Shown here: one piece after another, positions 29,342 to 40,337 of the stretch
How the letters are laid out: every line of letters begins with the position of its first letter
How positions within the stretch are numbered: the stretch's first letter is position 1
NCBI GenBank assembly: GCA_949358305.1
Contig: OX442323.1
Location: 4,650,001 to 4,714,000, forward strand
Reading direction: 5' to 3'
Origin: Strigamia acuminata
Taxonomy: Eukaryota; Arthropoda; Chilopoda; Geophilomorpha; Linotaeniidae
DNA length: 64,000 nt
Notes under the pieces: model-generated
Database searches by the model: none
Seen by the model: the letters and a program-made list of their open reading frames with translations, nothing else
What the model was told of the DNA's origin: nothing
Program-made: the position numbers and the translations under genes

Positions 29342-31065
29342 TTTATACGGAGTATTACTTACTTTGATTATTTGAAAACATTTAGATTTTTTGAAAGCTC
29401 TATGCCACATTAATAAGATGTTATAAGCTTAATATCATTTGATTGTTTGCTTTCTCATAATCACAAACTAACTTGTGACGATTGACTTTATGAGATACAA
29501 ATTGCTTAACAATTAGAGCGAAAACTCGTGTGAAAGTGTAAAATACGGAGGCTTGTGGTTTCTCAAATCATATAACAATTTATTACTAATGGAAGACTTA
29601 TATAAAAACCTATGCCTACAAATGGCTAAATAACTTTATGTTAAATATACAATGGGTTGGCAAAAAGCCCTGAAATAATATCACTTGCGGTTTTCAGTCG
29701 GATAACAAGAATGTGTAGCGGTCTTGTTATCGGGACGTAAAAGATGTCGTCTGAATATGGTTCTAAATGATTCCTGGGTTGGTTCTGTAAAGTGTGTAAC
29801 GGTTAGGCTTGGGTGTGTTATATCCGAGAGGTGCGGTTGACTTTGCCGCAATCATCACACGTGTAATTATTATATTATTAATAATTACACAGCGCGATCA
29901 TAAGAATGACGAAACAAGCGGAACAAATATTCATGTAAATTCTATTGAATTAAACATGATATTGCATTTACTAAGTTTGAACAAATCACTGTAAAATAAG
30001 GAATAAATAAAATAGCGCCGAGCTATTTTTGCCCCGAGTGCAATCAACAATTAAGTCAGACTTAACTGCAAACCAACAACGAAATGAATCGAAGTATCTC
30101 GCCGGAAAGGTTATCCATTGCCGGGAAATTACTCCACTCGGTTCTGGCTGGCGGGAGAGTAACCGGGAAATTACTCCGCGTCGATTACTCTGATAATGCG
30201 TCTGTGAAATATAAATACTTCACTCTAGATGCTACATTACCAATGCGTCTGTAAATTTTACTCCACTCTAGATTCTGCATTCTACAACGGAATGTTGGCA
30301 TGAAGCTGGAGGGAGTGCGTCTGTGGGTTGTACCCCACTCTAGATACTACACTTAAATGTGTCTGTGAATCTCTCACTCTAGTTACTACATTTCTACAAC
30401 GGAATGTTGGCATGAAGAGGCGGGCAGTGTGTCTGTGAGTCTTCTACCCACTCTAGATACTTACACTAAATATCAAGTATTTCTTCAACGGATTGTCGGA
30501 ACGAAGGGAAGTATAATATGTGCTCAAGTAAATATCAGTATCAAACAAAACAAGAACAAGAGAGAGCTATATCCGTTTTGCAAGGGAATATATACTCGGT
30601 GAGGAGAATAGCTGTTCAGTGATCCAATGGGATCACTGGGCAGTCTAATTCATCCAATCCTAGATCATAGGAAGTGGATACTCAGGACATAGTCTTCTAC
30701 TAGGTCCACTACAGGAACTGGATACACAGGACACATTTTGGATTAAGTCCTTTTGACTATAATCCAAAAGGAGTCCAACTCACAGTGGGTGACGAAGGGT
30801 GACTTCACCAGGTGTTAAGTTTGCACATAATTCAATAGAATTATGTGACAAATAAATCAACTAGTATTTACACATCCAAAAGTGTTTAATAAATGTCTAA
30901 ATTTGCAGTAGAATAAAATATAAATAATAATTTGTATTTTATTCACTCAAAATTGTCAAAATTTGAAATTACCGCTAAAACGTATCAGCGCCATCTATTG
31001 GCGAAATAATCGACCTAAACTAACAAAGTGCATGACCGTGTAACCGTCACAAACTAAACTTAAAT
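29342..31065. other. Unassigned spacer with short tandem-like repeats
   Basis: No gene supported. Between ~30,185 and 30,470 a loose repeat recurs: GCGTCTGTGA, a short variable block, then CACTCTAGATACTACA. ACAACGGAATGTTGGCATGA also occurs twice. The repeat blocks resemble in style the hairpin array at 28.1 kb, so both may be parts of one unknown element that the Tc1 copy entered. Confidence 0.4.
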
Positions 31066-31348
31066 TGCTTAATTCATCGATGTTAAACGCGCAAACTAAC
31101 ACTATTGACCACTTCGTTCGAGGTAGAATTAATCGCAAATTTGTATAGAGCGAAATAAACAAGACATGATCTTTTCAACAATTTTTAATTTCAATTTTTA
31201 TTCGTGATGTTCTGTTACAATTTTATTTATTTATTAATTTATTTGAGTTTTCTCTTTGTGCACGTGCAAACTGTGGTTTTTATACGCAAACATTCACGAG
31301 AGACATCTTTGTTTATTCTAAAAATAAAAAATAAATCGATAAATTTTT

Positions 31349-32870
31349 TTAAATGTATAAAAGATATATAAATCGAAATTTACCTCCTCCGTCGCCATTG
31401 TCACCGCCGCCATTGTCACCGCCGCCGCCACTGGACGAGCCACCGTCACTGGTACCGCCTGTGCATAGGGCATTAAATTCACTAGAACATTTGCCACCAC
31501 CCGAGCATTTTGAGCATCTAGTTCCTTGGATATACACTTTTTCATTTGGATAATTTCCCCTGTAGAAATAACACAATAGATTGAAATACACAGCTTTGCT
31601 TTACTTACGGCAGAGTTGACACCAGAAACTTTTCCCCTTTTTACAGACACGAGTTCGTCACTTCATTTTATATCTATCGCAAAAGTTTCTGCTGCAAACT
31701 CGAACTGTACTTCGATACTGAACACTTACGTCGGCCCATAATTGCACACAATGAGCTGGGAAGTTTTATAAGTGGGATCGTTGATAACTCGGTATCCACA
31801 ACCAACCGCTTCAGTTTCAGCCCACACCAACTAAAAGAACACGTCATTTGAACTATACTATATATACACAGTGGATTTATGTATAGAACCTGCGAGTAAT
31901 GACCGTAATCCATACCAAATACATAGTTATCAACGGATGAAGTAAATTTTGAGATTTCATTATAAAAATCATCAACTGCTGCTTTACTGTCTGGCTTAGG
32001 GTTAGAAGCGTCGTAATTGGCCAGTTTGATATTTTGCCCAGCATTGGGATATTTAGCTAAATAAAAATTAAATAAAAAAAAATTTCAGCACAAAATACAA
32101 AAAAATGTTGATTTGATAATCTCACTGGTTTTTCTGACGTCGTTCGTATCATGCTTAAATTCACAGTTGTCAGCCCAAGTTTGAGCCGTAGCTGCTAAAT
32201 CGGCATCCCAAACCTGAACGAATATCGAACATCTCAATTAATAAAATGGATTCTAACGCATCGTGCATTTTGCTTACCAATTGTCTCATGTTAGCTGCAG
32301 CTGGTTGACCAGATCCACCACTGGCTACCAACTGTCTCTTTTCATTGGTCAATCTAACCATTTCAGCTGCATCATCTTGGCTAAATCCTCCCGGTGGATC
32401 TGCTAGACATTCCTATCGTAGATATTCACAATACTTGTGAGAACAAAGCCATAAATGACCATAACCACCCACATGGCTCAAAAATACATTGAAATTACAT
32501 TGCGATGCATTTTTAAATACATTTTATAAAATATGAAATACTCCCAATATTGCATTATTATTTGTCAAAAATGAATGCTTTTTCAAAATACATTTTTTTT
32601 AATTACATTATGAAAATGGAGGATTTAATGTACAAATAATATACTTAATTCCGCAAAATGCTATACATTTTGAAAAGGAATCTACCTTAAAATATATTTT
32701 TGAACCTAATGGGCACACCCACAACCAGAGGTTAACTTACCCCTGCCCCTTGAACGGTAGAAGCAAAGCACAAAACTAAAAACACTGCAGTTGAGAGAGC
32801 TGTAAACGATAAAAAATAAATCAAGTGAATTACTTAACATATACAACTCATTTGTATGTAACTTACCCAT
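31349..32870 (-). CDS. CAP/SCP secreted protein B2 with Gly/Asp/Asn-rich tail
   Basis: Minus-strand coding exons, from the start, are 32,867-32,870 (ATGG), 32,741-32,799, 32,278-32,412, 32,126-32,213, 31,890-32,056, 31,730-31,830 and 31,349-31,559. They sum to 765 nt, 254 residues. Exon 3 is placed at the CGATAG acceptor. If the sequence before it were coding, that TAG would be a stop, so the gene is intact only with this acceptor, which also gives the family-standard 135 nt. Motifs are [32 protein letters not shown] and a tail with CSKCSGGGKCSSEFNALC. The frame then continues into (GGGDN)n and ends KFRFIYLLYI. The secreted CAP fold is clear; the role of the tail is unknown. Confidence 0.78.
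32471..32710. mobile_element. MITE of the GGTTCAAAAATA family, copy 4 (in B2 intron 2)
   Basis: Inverse-oriented copy with termini CATGGCTCAAAAATACATT and its partner near 32,710. Same intron position as in B1. Confidence 0.7.
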
Positions 32871-33230
32871 TTTACTGGATTATCAGAAGACTGATGATAG
32901 GGAAACTCGCATTCCGGACTGTATTTATATGTTTATGAACACAATACACGAAGATGTGCGTGCAGCACAATCATCTTTCCTCAATCCACGAATAGTCGTT
33001 GCATAAGTAATAGAGCACACGACAATGCAACTGCCAATACTTTAACTGACATGTTGTTGCATAATATTGCGCGCACATGTGGCTGAAGGTTTCTTATTGT
33101 ACACAAATCGATTTGTTCGCTATCATAAAGTAATAATCTTAAATATAATATTTATAAACCATTAAAGTTAAATTGTATGTTTGAATGGATTTGGAGTAGC
33201 CAGAGAAAAACATTATTTGCATCTTATTCA

Positions 33231-34257
33231 GTTATCAGTACCAACTCAAGTGAATTATTTACTTGAGTAATTTAAATTTATTTCTCTAATAGTAGAAAAA
33301 CAAATATAGACCTCACGTTTTTTAATAGTACAAATCCTACTATTGATCCCGACAGTTACATTAAGAAACCTTTAATGTGTATAATAATATATAAAATAAC
33401 ATATATAATAACATACAATATAGTATAATACTATATAATATACAAAAGTTTAATAATAACTGTATTAAACATCCTTGATATGTCAAATCAACGAAGAGAC
33501 ACAAATACACAATGGGAAAGCTGCGTGCTTTGCATAATATTTTCTTGTATTCTGATCACTTTGAAGACTGCATGTTTACGAATAAAATAATACGTTCATG
33601 TCGGACTTGAACGTTGCCACTGCCTAAACAAAGATTTGTGACCGCTTGGCCACCCAAGGGTGACCAGGATCACTGACACACTGCCCAATGGTCCCGAAGT
33701 CAACCCCCCAACAGTGTGGACTGATCGAGTGAGGGGAAGGAGGGAGCTAAGTAATATAGACAGTGGAGAGGAGAGAGTGAAGAGAATTGTCCATGAAACC
33801 CAGCTAGAACAGCCATCCTCTGCGCTGTTCCACCCTCCTTCCTATTCACCACTGCGACGCTCCGAAGCGTGATGTTGGATCCACCACGGCCTCCATCAGT
33901 GGCCGCATAAACTGAGATAAGTACGGCACAATAGTAAAGCACACCGACCACGTCACCCTTGTAGAAACTGTCTATGACTACTCCAACACAACAAAAATGA
34001 TCAGGTTCTTCTCGCAGCGTTCACTATAAATAATTTATTTAATTAAAACCGACTCAGCATCTGTACACCACATTTATTGAAAGTAATGCAATTCATCACA
34101 AATGTTGAATGCTGGTAATGCATAGCCAAACAAAGTATTGTGTGTTATCGCCCTGTATGAATACAGATGTAATCAGTCAATAATGACATTTCATAGAAAT
34201 ATGAAGGAAAATAAATGAAAAGGGGTGAATAAATGGAAGAAGATTCCTATATTTTTC
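33231..34257. other. Intergenic region upstream of A3
   Basis: No gene is seen. It holds AT microsatellite-like sequence around 33,380-33,440 and a partial TTGTGACCG-type element at ~33,636-33,965, in inverse orientation relative to the copies at 42.2 and 47.3 kb. Confidence 0.4.
33636..33965 (-). mobile_element. Partial TTGTGACCG-type MITE
   Basis: Starts TTGTGACCGCTTGGCCACCC, the inverse of the right end of the elements at 42,774 and 47,843. It is shorter, with an internal deletion. ORFs in it are shadows. Confidence 0.6.
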
Positions 34258-34265
34258 TATATAAG
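34258..34265 (+). promoter_or_regulatory. TATA box of A3
   Basis: TATATAAG lies 54 bp upstream of the ATG, spacing that fits a start site ~30 bp downstream and a short leader. Confidence 0.65.
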
Positions 34266-34311
34266 TGTTAACGATTGTGGATCAATCATTCGCTGTCTTT
34301 ATATCTGTGAA

Positions 34312-36538
34312 ATGGGTAAGTCAAAATATTTATGTCTATATTGGAATTTTTTTAATTTATTGATGTTTTAAATGCTCAAAGGATTCTTAACTGTGCTGTT
34401 GGTTTGTGTGAGCACTGCCTCTGGTGTTCTTGGGTGTAACTACTCTCAGTTTGGTTCTGATCACACTATGTGTAAATACCAAGCCCAGGCTTGCAAAGCC
34501 AATCCGAGAGGATTTTCAAGCGCTGATGCCGCTTTGGCAGTGAAGTTGCACAATGAGAAGAGACAGTATGTTGCCAGTGGTCAGCAGGCAGGACAACCAT
34601 CTGCATCCAACATGAAGAAATTGGTAGAAATTATTGAAATAATTAATGGATTTTATATGTTGATTGATTTTTTTAGGTGTGGGATGATGAGTTAGCCACC
34701 ATAGCTCAAAGATGGGCTGACCAGTGCACATTTGACCATGATGGAAACAGAAAAACCAGTGAGACCTAATAATTATTATTATTGATGTGAATTGATGGAT
34801 TGTCGAGGAACCGTACTGTATAAGGGTTACTACGGAAGTCCCGTTACAATTTTATTTAACGTTAAAGTCGCTGAGCACCAGGTGGCGCCGTTACAAAACT
34901 ATTGTCACAGAATATAACACTGTACTCTGACCGACCTTAAGAAGGACCCTAACTCACAGCCTCATTACTCCTAACTGTGGAGTATGTCACACCACCAGGA
35001 AAGGTAGTTTCAGTCAGTATCAAATTTTAATCGATTTTTAACGATTTTTAATCGATTTTTGACAATTTTTAATCGATTTTTATCGATTTTTTAACGATTT
35101 CTATCTATTTTTATCGATTTTTGACGATTTTTTAACGATTTTTTCGATTTTTGACTATTTTTAATTGATTTTTATCGATTTTTTAACGATTTTTAATCAA
35201 TTTTTATCAATTTTTTAACGATTTCTATCAATTTTTATCGTTTTTTAACGATTTTTTTAACGATTTTAATTGATTTCTTACATTTTTTATCGATTTTTAT
35301 TGATTTTTATCGATTTTTATTGATTTTTATCGATTTTTATTAATTTTTATCGATTTTTATTGATTTTTATCTATTTTTATTGATTTTTATCGATTTTTAT
35401 TGATTTTTATCGATTTTTATTGATTTTTATCGATTTTTATTGATTTTTATCGATTTTTATTGATTTTTATCGATTTTTATTGATTTTTATTGATTTTTAT
35501 CGATTTTTATTTATTTTTATCGATTTTAATTTAAATTTTATCAATTTTTAATGAGTTTTATCGATTCTGTTCAAAATCGTTATAATCGATTAAAACCGTT
35601 AAAAATCGATAAAAATCAATCAAAATCAATTAAAAATTGTAAGAAATCGATTAAAAATTGTAAGAAATCGATTAAAATCGTTAAAAAATCGTCAAAAATC
35701 GATAAACATCGTTAAAAAATCGTTAAAAAATCGTCAAAAATCGATAAAAATTGTTAAAAAATTGATAAAAATCGATTAAAAATCGTAAAAAATCGATTAA
35801 AATTTAATACCGACTAAAACTACTTTTCTTGGTGGTGTGACACACTCCACAGGAAGGAGTAATAAGGCTGTGAGTTAGGGTCCTTCTGAAGGTCGGTCAG
35901 AGTATAGAATAATTATTACGGAGTATTATTTTACATATGGAGTTTTTATTTTATTTTTGTTTAGAAAAGTACTCTTACGTTGGACAAAATGCTTACATCT
36001 CTTGGTCCACTAGTTCAGACACCAAGGTAGACATTGGAGACGCCATAAACTCGTGGTACGATGAAGTGACAGATCCAGGTTTTAGCAGCAATAGTATAAG
36101 TCCATTTAAATTTGATTATGGAGCTGGACATTACACTCAGGTGTTGTACTTGTAGTCAATTGAGTGTGTGGATGTCGAAGAAGTTAAGTTTGATTTTTGT
36201 TTTGTAGCTGGTGTGGGCTGAAACTCAAGCTGTTGGTTGTGGTTATTCATTTTATAAGGATGGTGACTACAATGCCAAGTTGACAATATGCAATTATGGA
36301 CCTGGGTAAGTGTGGAATAATGGTATGCTAGTGTATACATTGTATTGAAAATGCATTGTGTGGTTATTTACATAGAGGAAACATGAGAGATGCCACTATG
36401 TATAAAACTGGACGTCCGTGCAGTGCATGCACAAATGGTTGTTCTGCGGATTATAATGCACTATGTAGTAAGAAACATACTTATAAAAATATATTTGAAT
36501 TATATAGTTTAAAAAATATTAATTCTTTTTCAGATTAA
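34312..36538 (+). CDS. CAP/SCP secreted protein A3 (venom-allergen-5-like), complete
   Basis: Seven coding exons: 34,312-34,315 (ATGG), 34,382-34,623, 34,677-34,758, 35,965-36,140, 36,208-36,305, 36,376-36,467 and 36,534-36,538. They total 699 nt, 232 residues. The signal peptide is [19 protein letters not shown]. Mature motifs are [50 protein letters not shown] then [24 protein letters not shown] and a tail [17 protein letters not shown]. The His, Glu and Cys positions of the CAP fold are present. It is the best template for this family: TATA box, start exon and AATAAA (36,580) are all visible. Intron 3 is expanded by a 978-bp foldback element. Likely a secreted salivary, venom or haemolymph protein (inference from the family). 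Confidence 0.92.
34925..35902. mobile_element. 978-bp foldback element in A3 intron 3, TA target duplication
   Basis: Starts CTCTGACCGACCTT and ends AAGGTCGGTCAGAG, with TA on both sides. Each arm has ~90 bp of single-copy sequence (AAGGACCCTAACTCACAG, TGTCACACCACCA). The centre (~35,029-35,800) consists of ATCGATTTTTA-like repeats whose two halves are also complementary; part has a regular 20-bp period. The whole intron insert could fold into one very long hairpin. Confidence 0.88.
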
Positions 36539-36585
36539 ATAATTTGGAAGATTCTCCAAGGTGATTTTTTGAATTGAAAAATAAA

Positions 36586-37320
36586 AAGCGTTTGAAGCAA
36601 ATGTATAGATTTTTATTCCTTTCCGATTCAAGTTTCATTGTATTGGCAAATAATGTGTAAAATCATATTGTAAGTAGATATTTGTCATGGTCCTGGCTTG
36701 CGACAGTTTAAAATTTGCCTGGATTGAAGTATTTCCTGAGATGGCCATGAGAAATTGGCAATTTTTATAATTTATGCGCACTTATTTAAATGGCTGACTT
36801 TGACCACCTAATGGGTTGTTTTCCCTCAAAAATAGGATTGGCCTGAAACATGTGATCAAAGGTTTCCTCATTTAGATAAAAGAAGTCCAAGATGGCATCC
36901 TCGGATCTGCGTGGTTCAATGGCGTCGTCCTGGTCATTTATTGCGTCTCAGATCCGTTCGTCGGACATGGTGGATTGCTCCTCGAGACAAACCTGAAATA
37001 TTCTATACTTATGTCACCCCCATTTTTATGAAAAATTACTGCCAATTTTATTTTTTTTACAAAAATTACAAACCTGTTAAGTTTAAATGAATTCTAATGA
37101 CAAAATACATTTATTAAAAAATTGGTTTGATTCCAGATGAAGCGCAAAAAGAAATATTTCAAAAAAACTGATTATTCTGTACTTATGGCGCGCACCTTAG
37201 TACGCACCATACACCTGTACTCATGGTTGTGTATTTTATTTTTATAAATTGTAAAGAGATAAAGGAATAATAAATGTAAAAATCAACAAAGCAATTAAAA
37301 TTTAATGCTATTTACTGTAG
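36586..37320. other. Intergenic region between A3 and C1
   Basis: AT-rich with no coding gene, repeat boundary or RNA gene that I can support. Confidence 0.35.
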
Positions 37321-37353
37321 TCACATCCTGGATAATATGAGGCATAATAAAAC
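37321..37353 (+). promoter_or_regulatory. Shared upstream box of C-type CAP genes (C1 copy)
   Basis: TCACATCCTGGATAAT then GCATAATAAAACT. Comparable boxes lie upstream of every C-type gene, at ~40,271, 41,641, 44,038, 46,671, 49,397, 52,463 and 55,335, about 90-155 bp before the start where the gene is intact. In C7 and C9 it directly follows TATATAG, so it may overlap the core promoter. Confidence 0.5.
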
Positions 37354-37427
37354 TAGAAAACCAAATTAAATTAGTTTAATGTGAATAGTGGATAATAATA
37401 ACATTCAGCAGTTGATTAACAATATTA

Positions 37428-39033
37428 ATGGGTATGAAGTTTTTCTTGTACTCGTTTCTTTTCAGATGTAACTGAGTAAGTATTTTGTTTAATTTCTGCG
37501 AAGGTTTCTTTAGTATATTTCTATTCATCGGCGTTGTTTCTGCTGAATCGGGATGCGAATACTTGCAATATGGCGCTCGTCATGTGATGTGCCTATATCA
37601 AGAGAATGTACACAAATTATTCGTTATTTCTACATTTTGAATGATTTAAAGATATGTGTCATTGCAGAAATGTAAGCCTGACCCAAAAGGATTTACCAAA
37701 GCAGAAGCTGATAAAATTCTCCGCTTGATTAATAACAAAAGAGAGTTAGTTGCTAGTGGAAAACAACCAAACCAACCTTCTGCTTCCAACATGAAAGAAG
37801 TGGTAATTGTTTTTTTTTTGTTTTAATTTAATGACAAAAACCTAACGTGTTTAAACACACAGTTTTGGGATGAAGAATTAGAAAAAATTGCTCAGCGGTT
37901 GGCTGATCAGTGCAAGTTCGTCACAGATAAAAATAGGAGATCCAGTAAGACGAACATTTTCTTGTAAAAGTTCCGTATTAATCGTAATTTATTTCAGAAA
38001 AATATGAAAAAGTAGGAATGAATAATTACATGTTTCTGTGTCGTAGCATGGATATCAGAGTCCACATACCTGATGTTGTAAAAGATTGGTTCCATGACGT
38101 TCAAGCGTTTAGCAGTAAACATATAAGTCCATTCAAACCAAGCACAAAAAATTACCATTACACCCAGGTAAAGATATTAATTAATATTATTGAAATGATA
38201 AGAAATTGTGTTTGTGGCTATTGTGATGACAGCGACATGACGTCGTAATTTGTAGATGCTGTGGGCAGAAACCGAAGCTGTGGGTTGCGGTTTTGCACGT
38301 TTTCCTCAAGGTGGTAGACATATCAAACTTGTCGTGTGCACCTTTGGTCCTGGGTAAGAAAGTATTTGCTTAATTAATTTGAGTATTTATGTGTTTTATT
38401 CGAAGTTGGTAAAGTACCTATGTGTTGTTTCTAGTGGGAATATAGTGAACGGCGAAATGTACAAATTGGGACCGCCATGCACTGCGTGTAAAAATGGATG
38501 TTCCACGCAACATCCTGCACTGTGCAGTGAGTATCATTATACTCGAGTTGCACTCAAAAAGGCACCTCACAATGTGTTCTCCCATTGGTCGAGCCAGTTT
38601 ACTGGTGTAGTGGTCCGGAAAAGTAGACCCAAACACCAAAATTGCATTACAATGTACAGACATTGTAATCGATTGCGTAGGCAACGGCCTAAAATTCAAA
38701 CTTCCAGACGATGTAAGCAATAAACACAACAAACATGAGTTTGACATTTTTTAATGTGTAAAACTTCATTTTAATGATGGAAATAAGATTTTTTATTAAA
38801 TAAAATCAAAATAACATTAACTAAACTAGTCATAACAATCACAACAATAAATAAACATCAAAACTACTTCTCCTAGTAGTAGTATACAGTCTGGAGTTAG
38901 TAGTAAACTGGCTCGACCAATGGGACTGAGGTGTCTTTTTGAGTGCAACTCGAGTATAGTTAGAATAGAAGTTCAAATGAATCAAAATCTTAACAGAAAT
39001 TTTATTTAAATTTGTTTTTATTTTTTAGATTAA
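37428..39033 (+). CDS. CAP/SCP secreted protein C1
   Basis: Eight coding exons: 37,428-37,431 (ATGG), 37,504-37,607, 37,668-37,802, 37,863-37,944, 37,998-38,167, 38,256-38,353, 38,435-38,526 and 39,029-39,033. They sum to 690 nt, 229 residues. The signal peptide is MGFFSIFLFIGVVSAESG. The C-type genes split the hinge with an extra intron between QEN and KC. Motifs are RHVMCLYQEN/KC, NNKRELVASGKQ, FWDEELEKIAQRLADQC, YHYTQ then MLWAETEAVGCGF, VVCTFGPGGN and a tail CTACKNGCSTQHPALCN. The canonical GHYTQ is NYHYTQ, and the CAP2 Asn-Tyr is Thr-Phe, so ligand details may differ from A-type. Intron 7 contains a 417-bp palindromic MITE. Confidence 0.88.
38540..38956. mobile_element. Palindromic MITE, TACTC family, copy 1 (arms TACTCGAGTTGCACTC)
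   Basis: Both ends read TACTCGAGTTGCACTCAAAA inward, flanked by TA. Subterminal ATTGGTCGAGCCAGTTTACT is present on both sides. The arms match each other except for a 10-nt indel. Confidence 0.85.
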
Positions 39034-39589
39034 CAATCACAACATGGTAAAGTTATTGAGAAAGTTACTTTTCGATCTGTTATGAGTGTATTCTTTTATT
39101 TCTTGTGGTTTTAATTTCAATAAATTAGTTGTGTGTAATTAAGTCAAAAGTCTGAACATATTGAGTATATTATTCCATGGGATCATCTCCACAAACGCTG
39201 ATGTTGTAGTGTTTATTGTAATATGTTAAGTTCTAGTATCGTCACTAGTTGGCGCTAGTTGTTGTGTTTGATGTCGAGAGTTTTTGTAATGGCGTCCTTG
39301 TGGATGAACGTTTGCTGCTCACATATGACTAATAACCAAGCTGTTATTTCTTAAATGTGTAATTCATAGTGGGAATACACTAAACGGCGAGATGTACACA
39401 TTGGGAGCGCTAAGCAGACCACATGGGTGTTCCACAGTGAGTATGATTAGTTAAAATACAATTTTCAATCCTCATCTAAAGAAAAAAGAAATTTATTTAT
39501 TTATATTTATTTTACTTTTTTAGAATATGATCCACAACATTTTTAGTAAAGCTATTGAGAAAGAAATTTAAGCTAAAAGTCCAAACACA
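39034..39589. other. Relics of CAP exon 7 and of a cysteine-rich gene
   Basis: 39,371-39,436 is an orphan copy of the C-type tail exon (GNTLNGEMYTLG, then degraded) preceded by a TAG acceptor. Around 39,178-39,206 a short stretch (ATCTCCACAAACGC) resembles the end of the cysteine-rich gene immediately downstream. Both point to a lost tandem copy. Confidence 0.5.
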
Positions 39590-39983
39590 TTAACCGATCG
39601 GATTTTCTCCACAAACACATCTTCCCCATGAATCTATAAATCCTTTTGCTGATCGAGTCTTGCTGAAGCAAGTGATGTAATTACATCTCATGATGGCGTG
39701 AACAGCATCACTTACTGAATGAAATACAATTTATTTATACAAAAATGTATTATATTGTTATAACTTTACCACAGCTAAGTCTCTTCTCTTCTTTTTGGGC
39801 CCGAGTGACTATGCAGTGATGTCTGTTTAGAATGTGATTTGGATATTCTGCTGTACACAATGCTTTGACAACAGCACAACTATTAATTTCATGAATCTTT
39901 TCCTGGATGGAATATGGGATTTTTAGACTAAGTGGTGAACCAAATTCAATGAAAATTAAGCACAATAAAATGGTTAATAACAT
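39590..39983 (-). CDS. Small secreted eight-cysteine protein, two exons, unknown family
   Basis: Minus-strand exons are 39,770-39,983 and 39,590-39,714. The donor is G/GTAAAG and the acceptor is CATTCAG. The lengths (214 and 125 nt) sum to 113 codons, 112 residues plus stop. The signal peptide is MLLTILLCLIFIEFGSPLS. Mature Cys spacing is C-x6-C-x13-C-x13-C-x11-C-x4-C-x16-C-x-C, compatible with four disulfides. Exon 2 encodes HAIMRCNYITCFSKTRS and SWGRCVCGENPIG. Without splicing the frame would stop six codons after the junction and only four cysteines would remain. A TATA-like TATAAATA lies upstream. Degraded pieces of the same sequence at ~45,301-45,360 and ~39,178 show it was duplicated with the CAP units. 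Likely secreted; I do not recognise the fold and claim no activity. Confidence 0.72.
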
Positions 39984-40088
39984 TGTGTTGTGTTTGGATT
40001 AATGTTGGTAATTGAACACTGGTGATTGAAATTTGTGCTTTATTACAACCAATAATAATTGTATAGATGGTTTTCTTGGAAGAAAACT

Positions 40089-40100
40089 ATATTTATATTA
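40089..40100 (-). promoter_or_regulatory. TATA-like box upstream of the eight-cysteine gene
   Basis: On the minus strand the sequence reads ATATAAATATAG, ~107-118 bp upstream of the ATG. Confidence 0.4.
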
Positions 40101-40337
40101 AACATGAAAAATGTTTTAAACTTTTATTGTGTTAGGTCATTAAATGTAGATCAGGATATGGACCTTATCGAATGTTAAAATGTATAAATTTAAATGATTT
40201 TATAAATTGTAGAAGCAAAATAAACAGTTGTTTAGGGTAGTAACACTTTGCAATGAAAATAAAATGCTATAACCATATCCTGGATAAATAATTTAAATAG
40301 TTTAATGTTGAAAGTCAAGTGAAAAACAACAATTTTA

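Larger units (their letters stand above)
25776..33230. repeat. Tail-to-tail inverted duplication of a B-type CAP gene (~2-kb arms)
   Basis: The left arm (~25,776-27,785) and right arm (~31,066-33,230) are the same locus in opposite orientation, each with promoter region, B-type gene and 3' flank. They are separated by ~3.3 kb. Exon lengths of the two genes are identical for exons 1-6. The arms have diverged by substitutions and small indels, so the duplication is not very recent. Confidence 0.85.

Noticed and set aside
29809-29994. 61-codon ORF as a gene
   Set aside because: Low information content, crosses an AT-rich palindromic stretch, no supporting features.
35029-35800. Free ATCGATTTTTA satellite
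   Set aside because: The repeat lies inside a bounded element with terminal inverted repeats and a TA target duplication.
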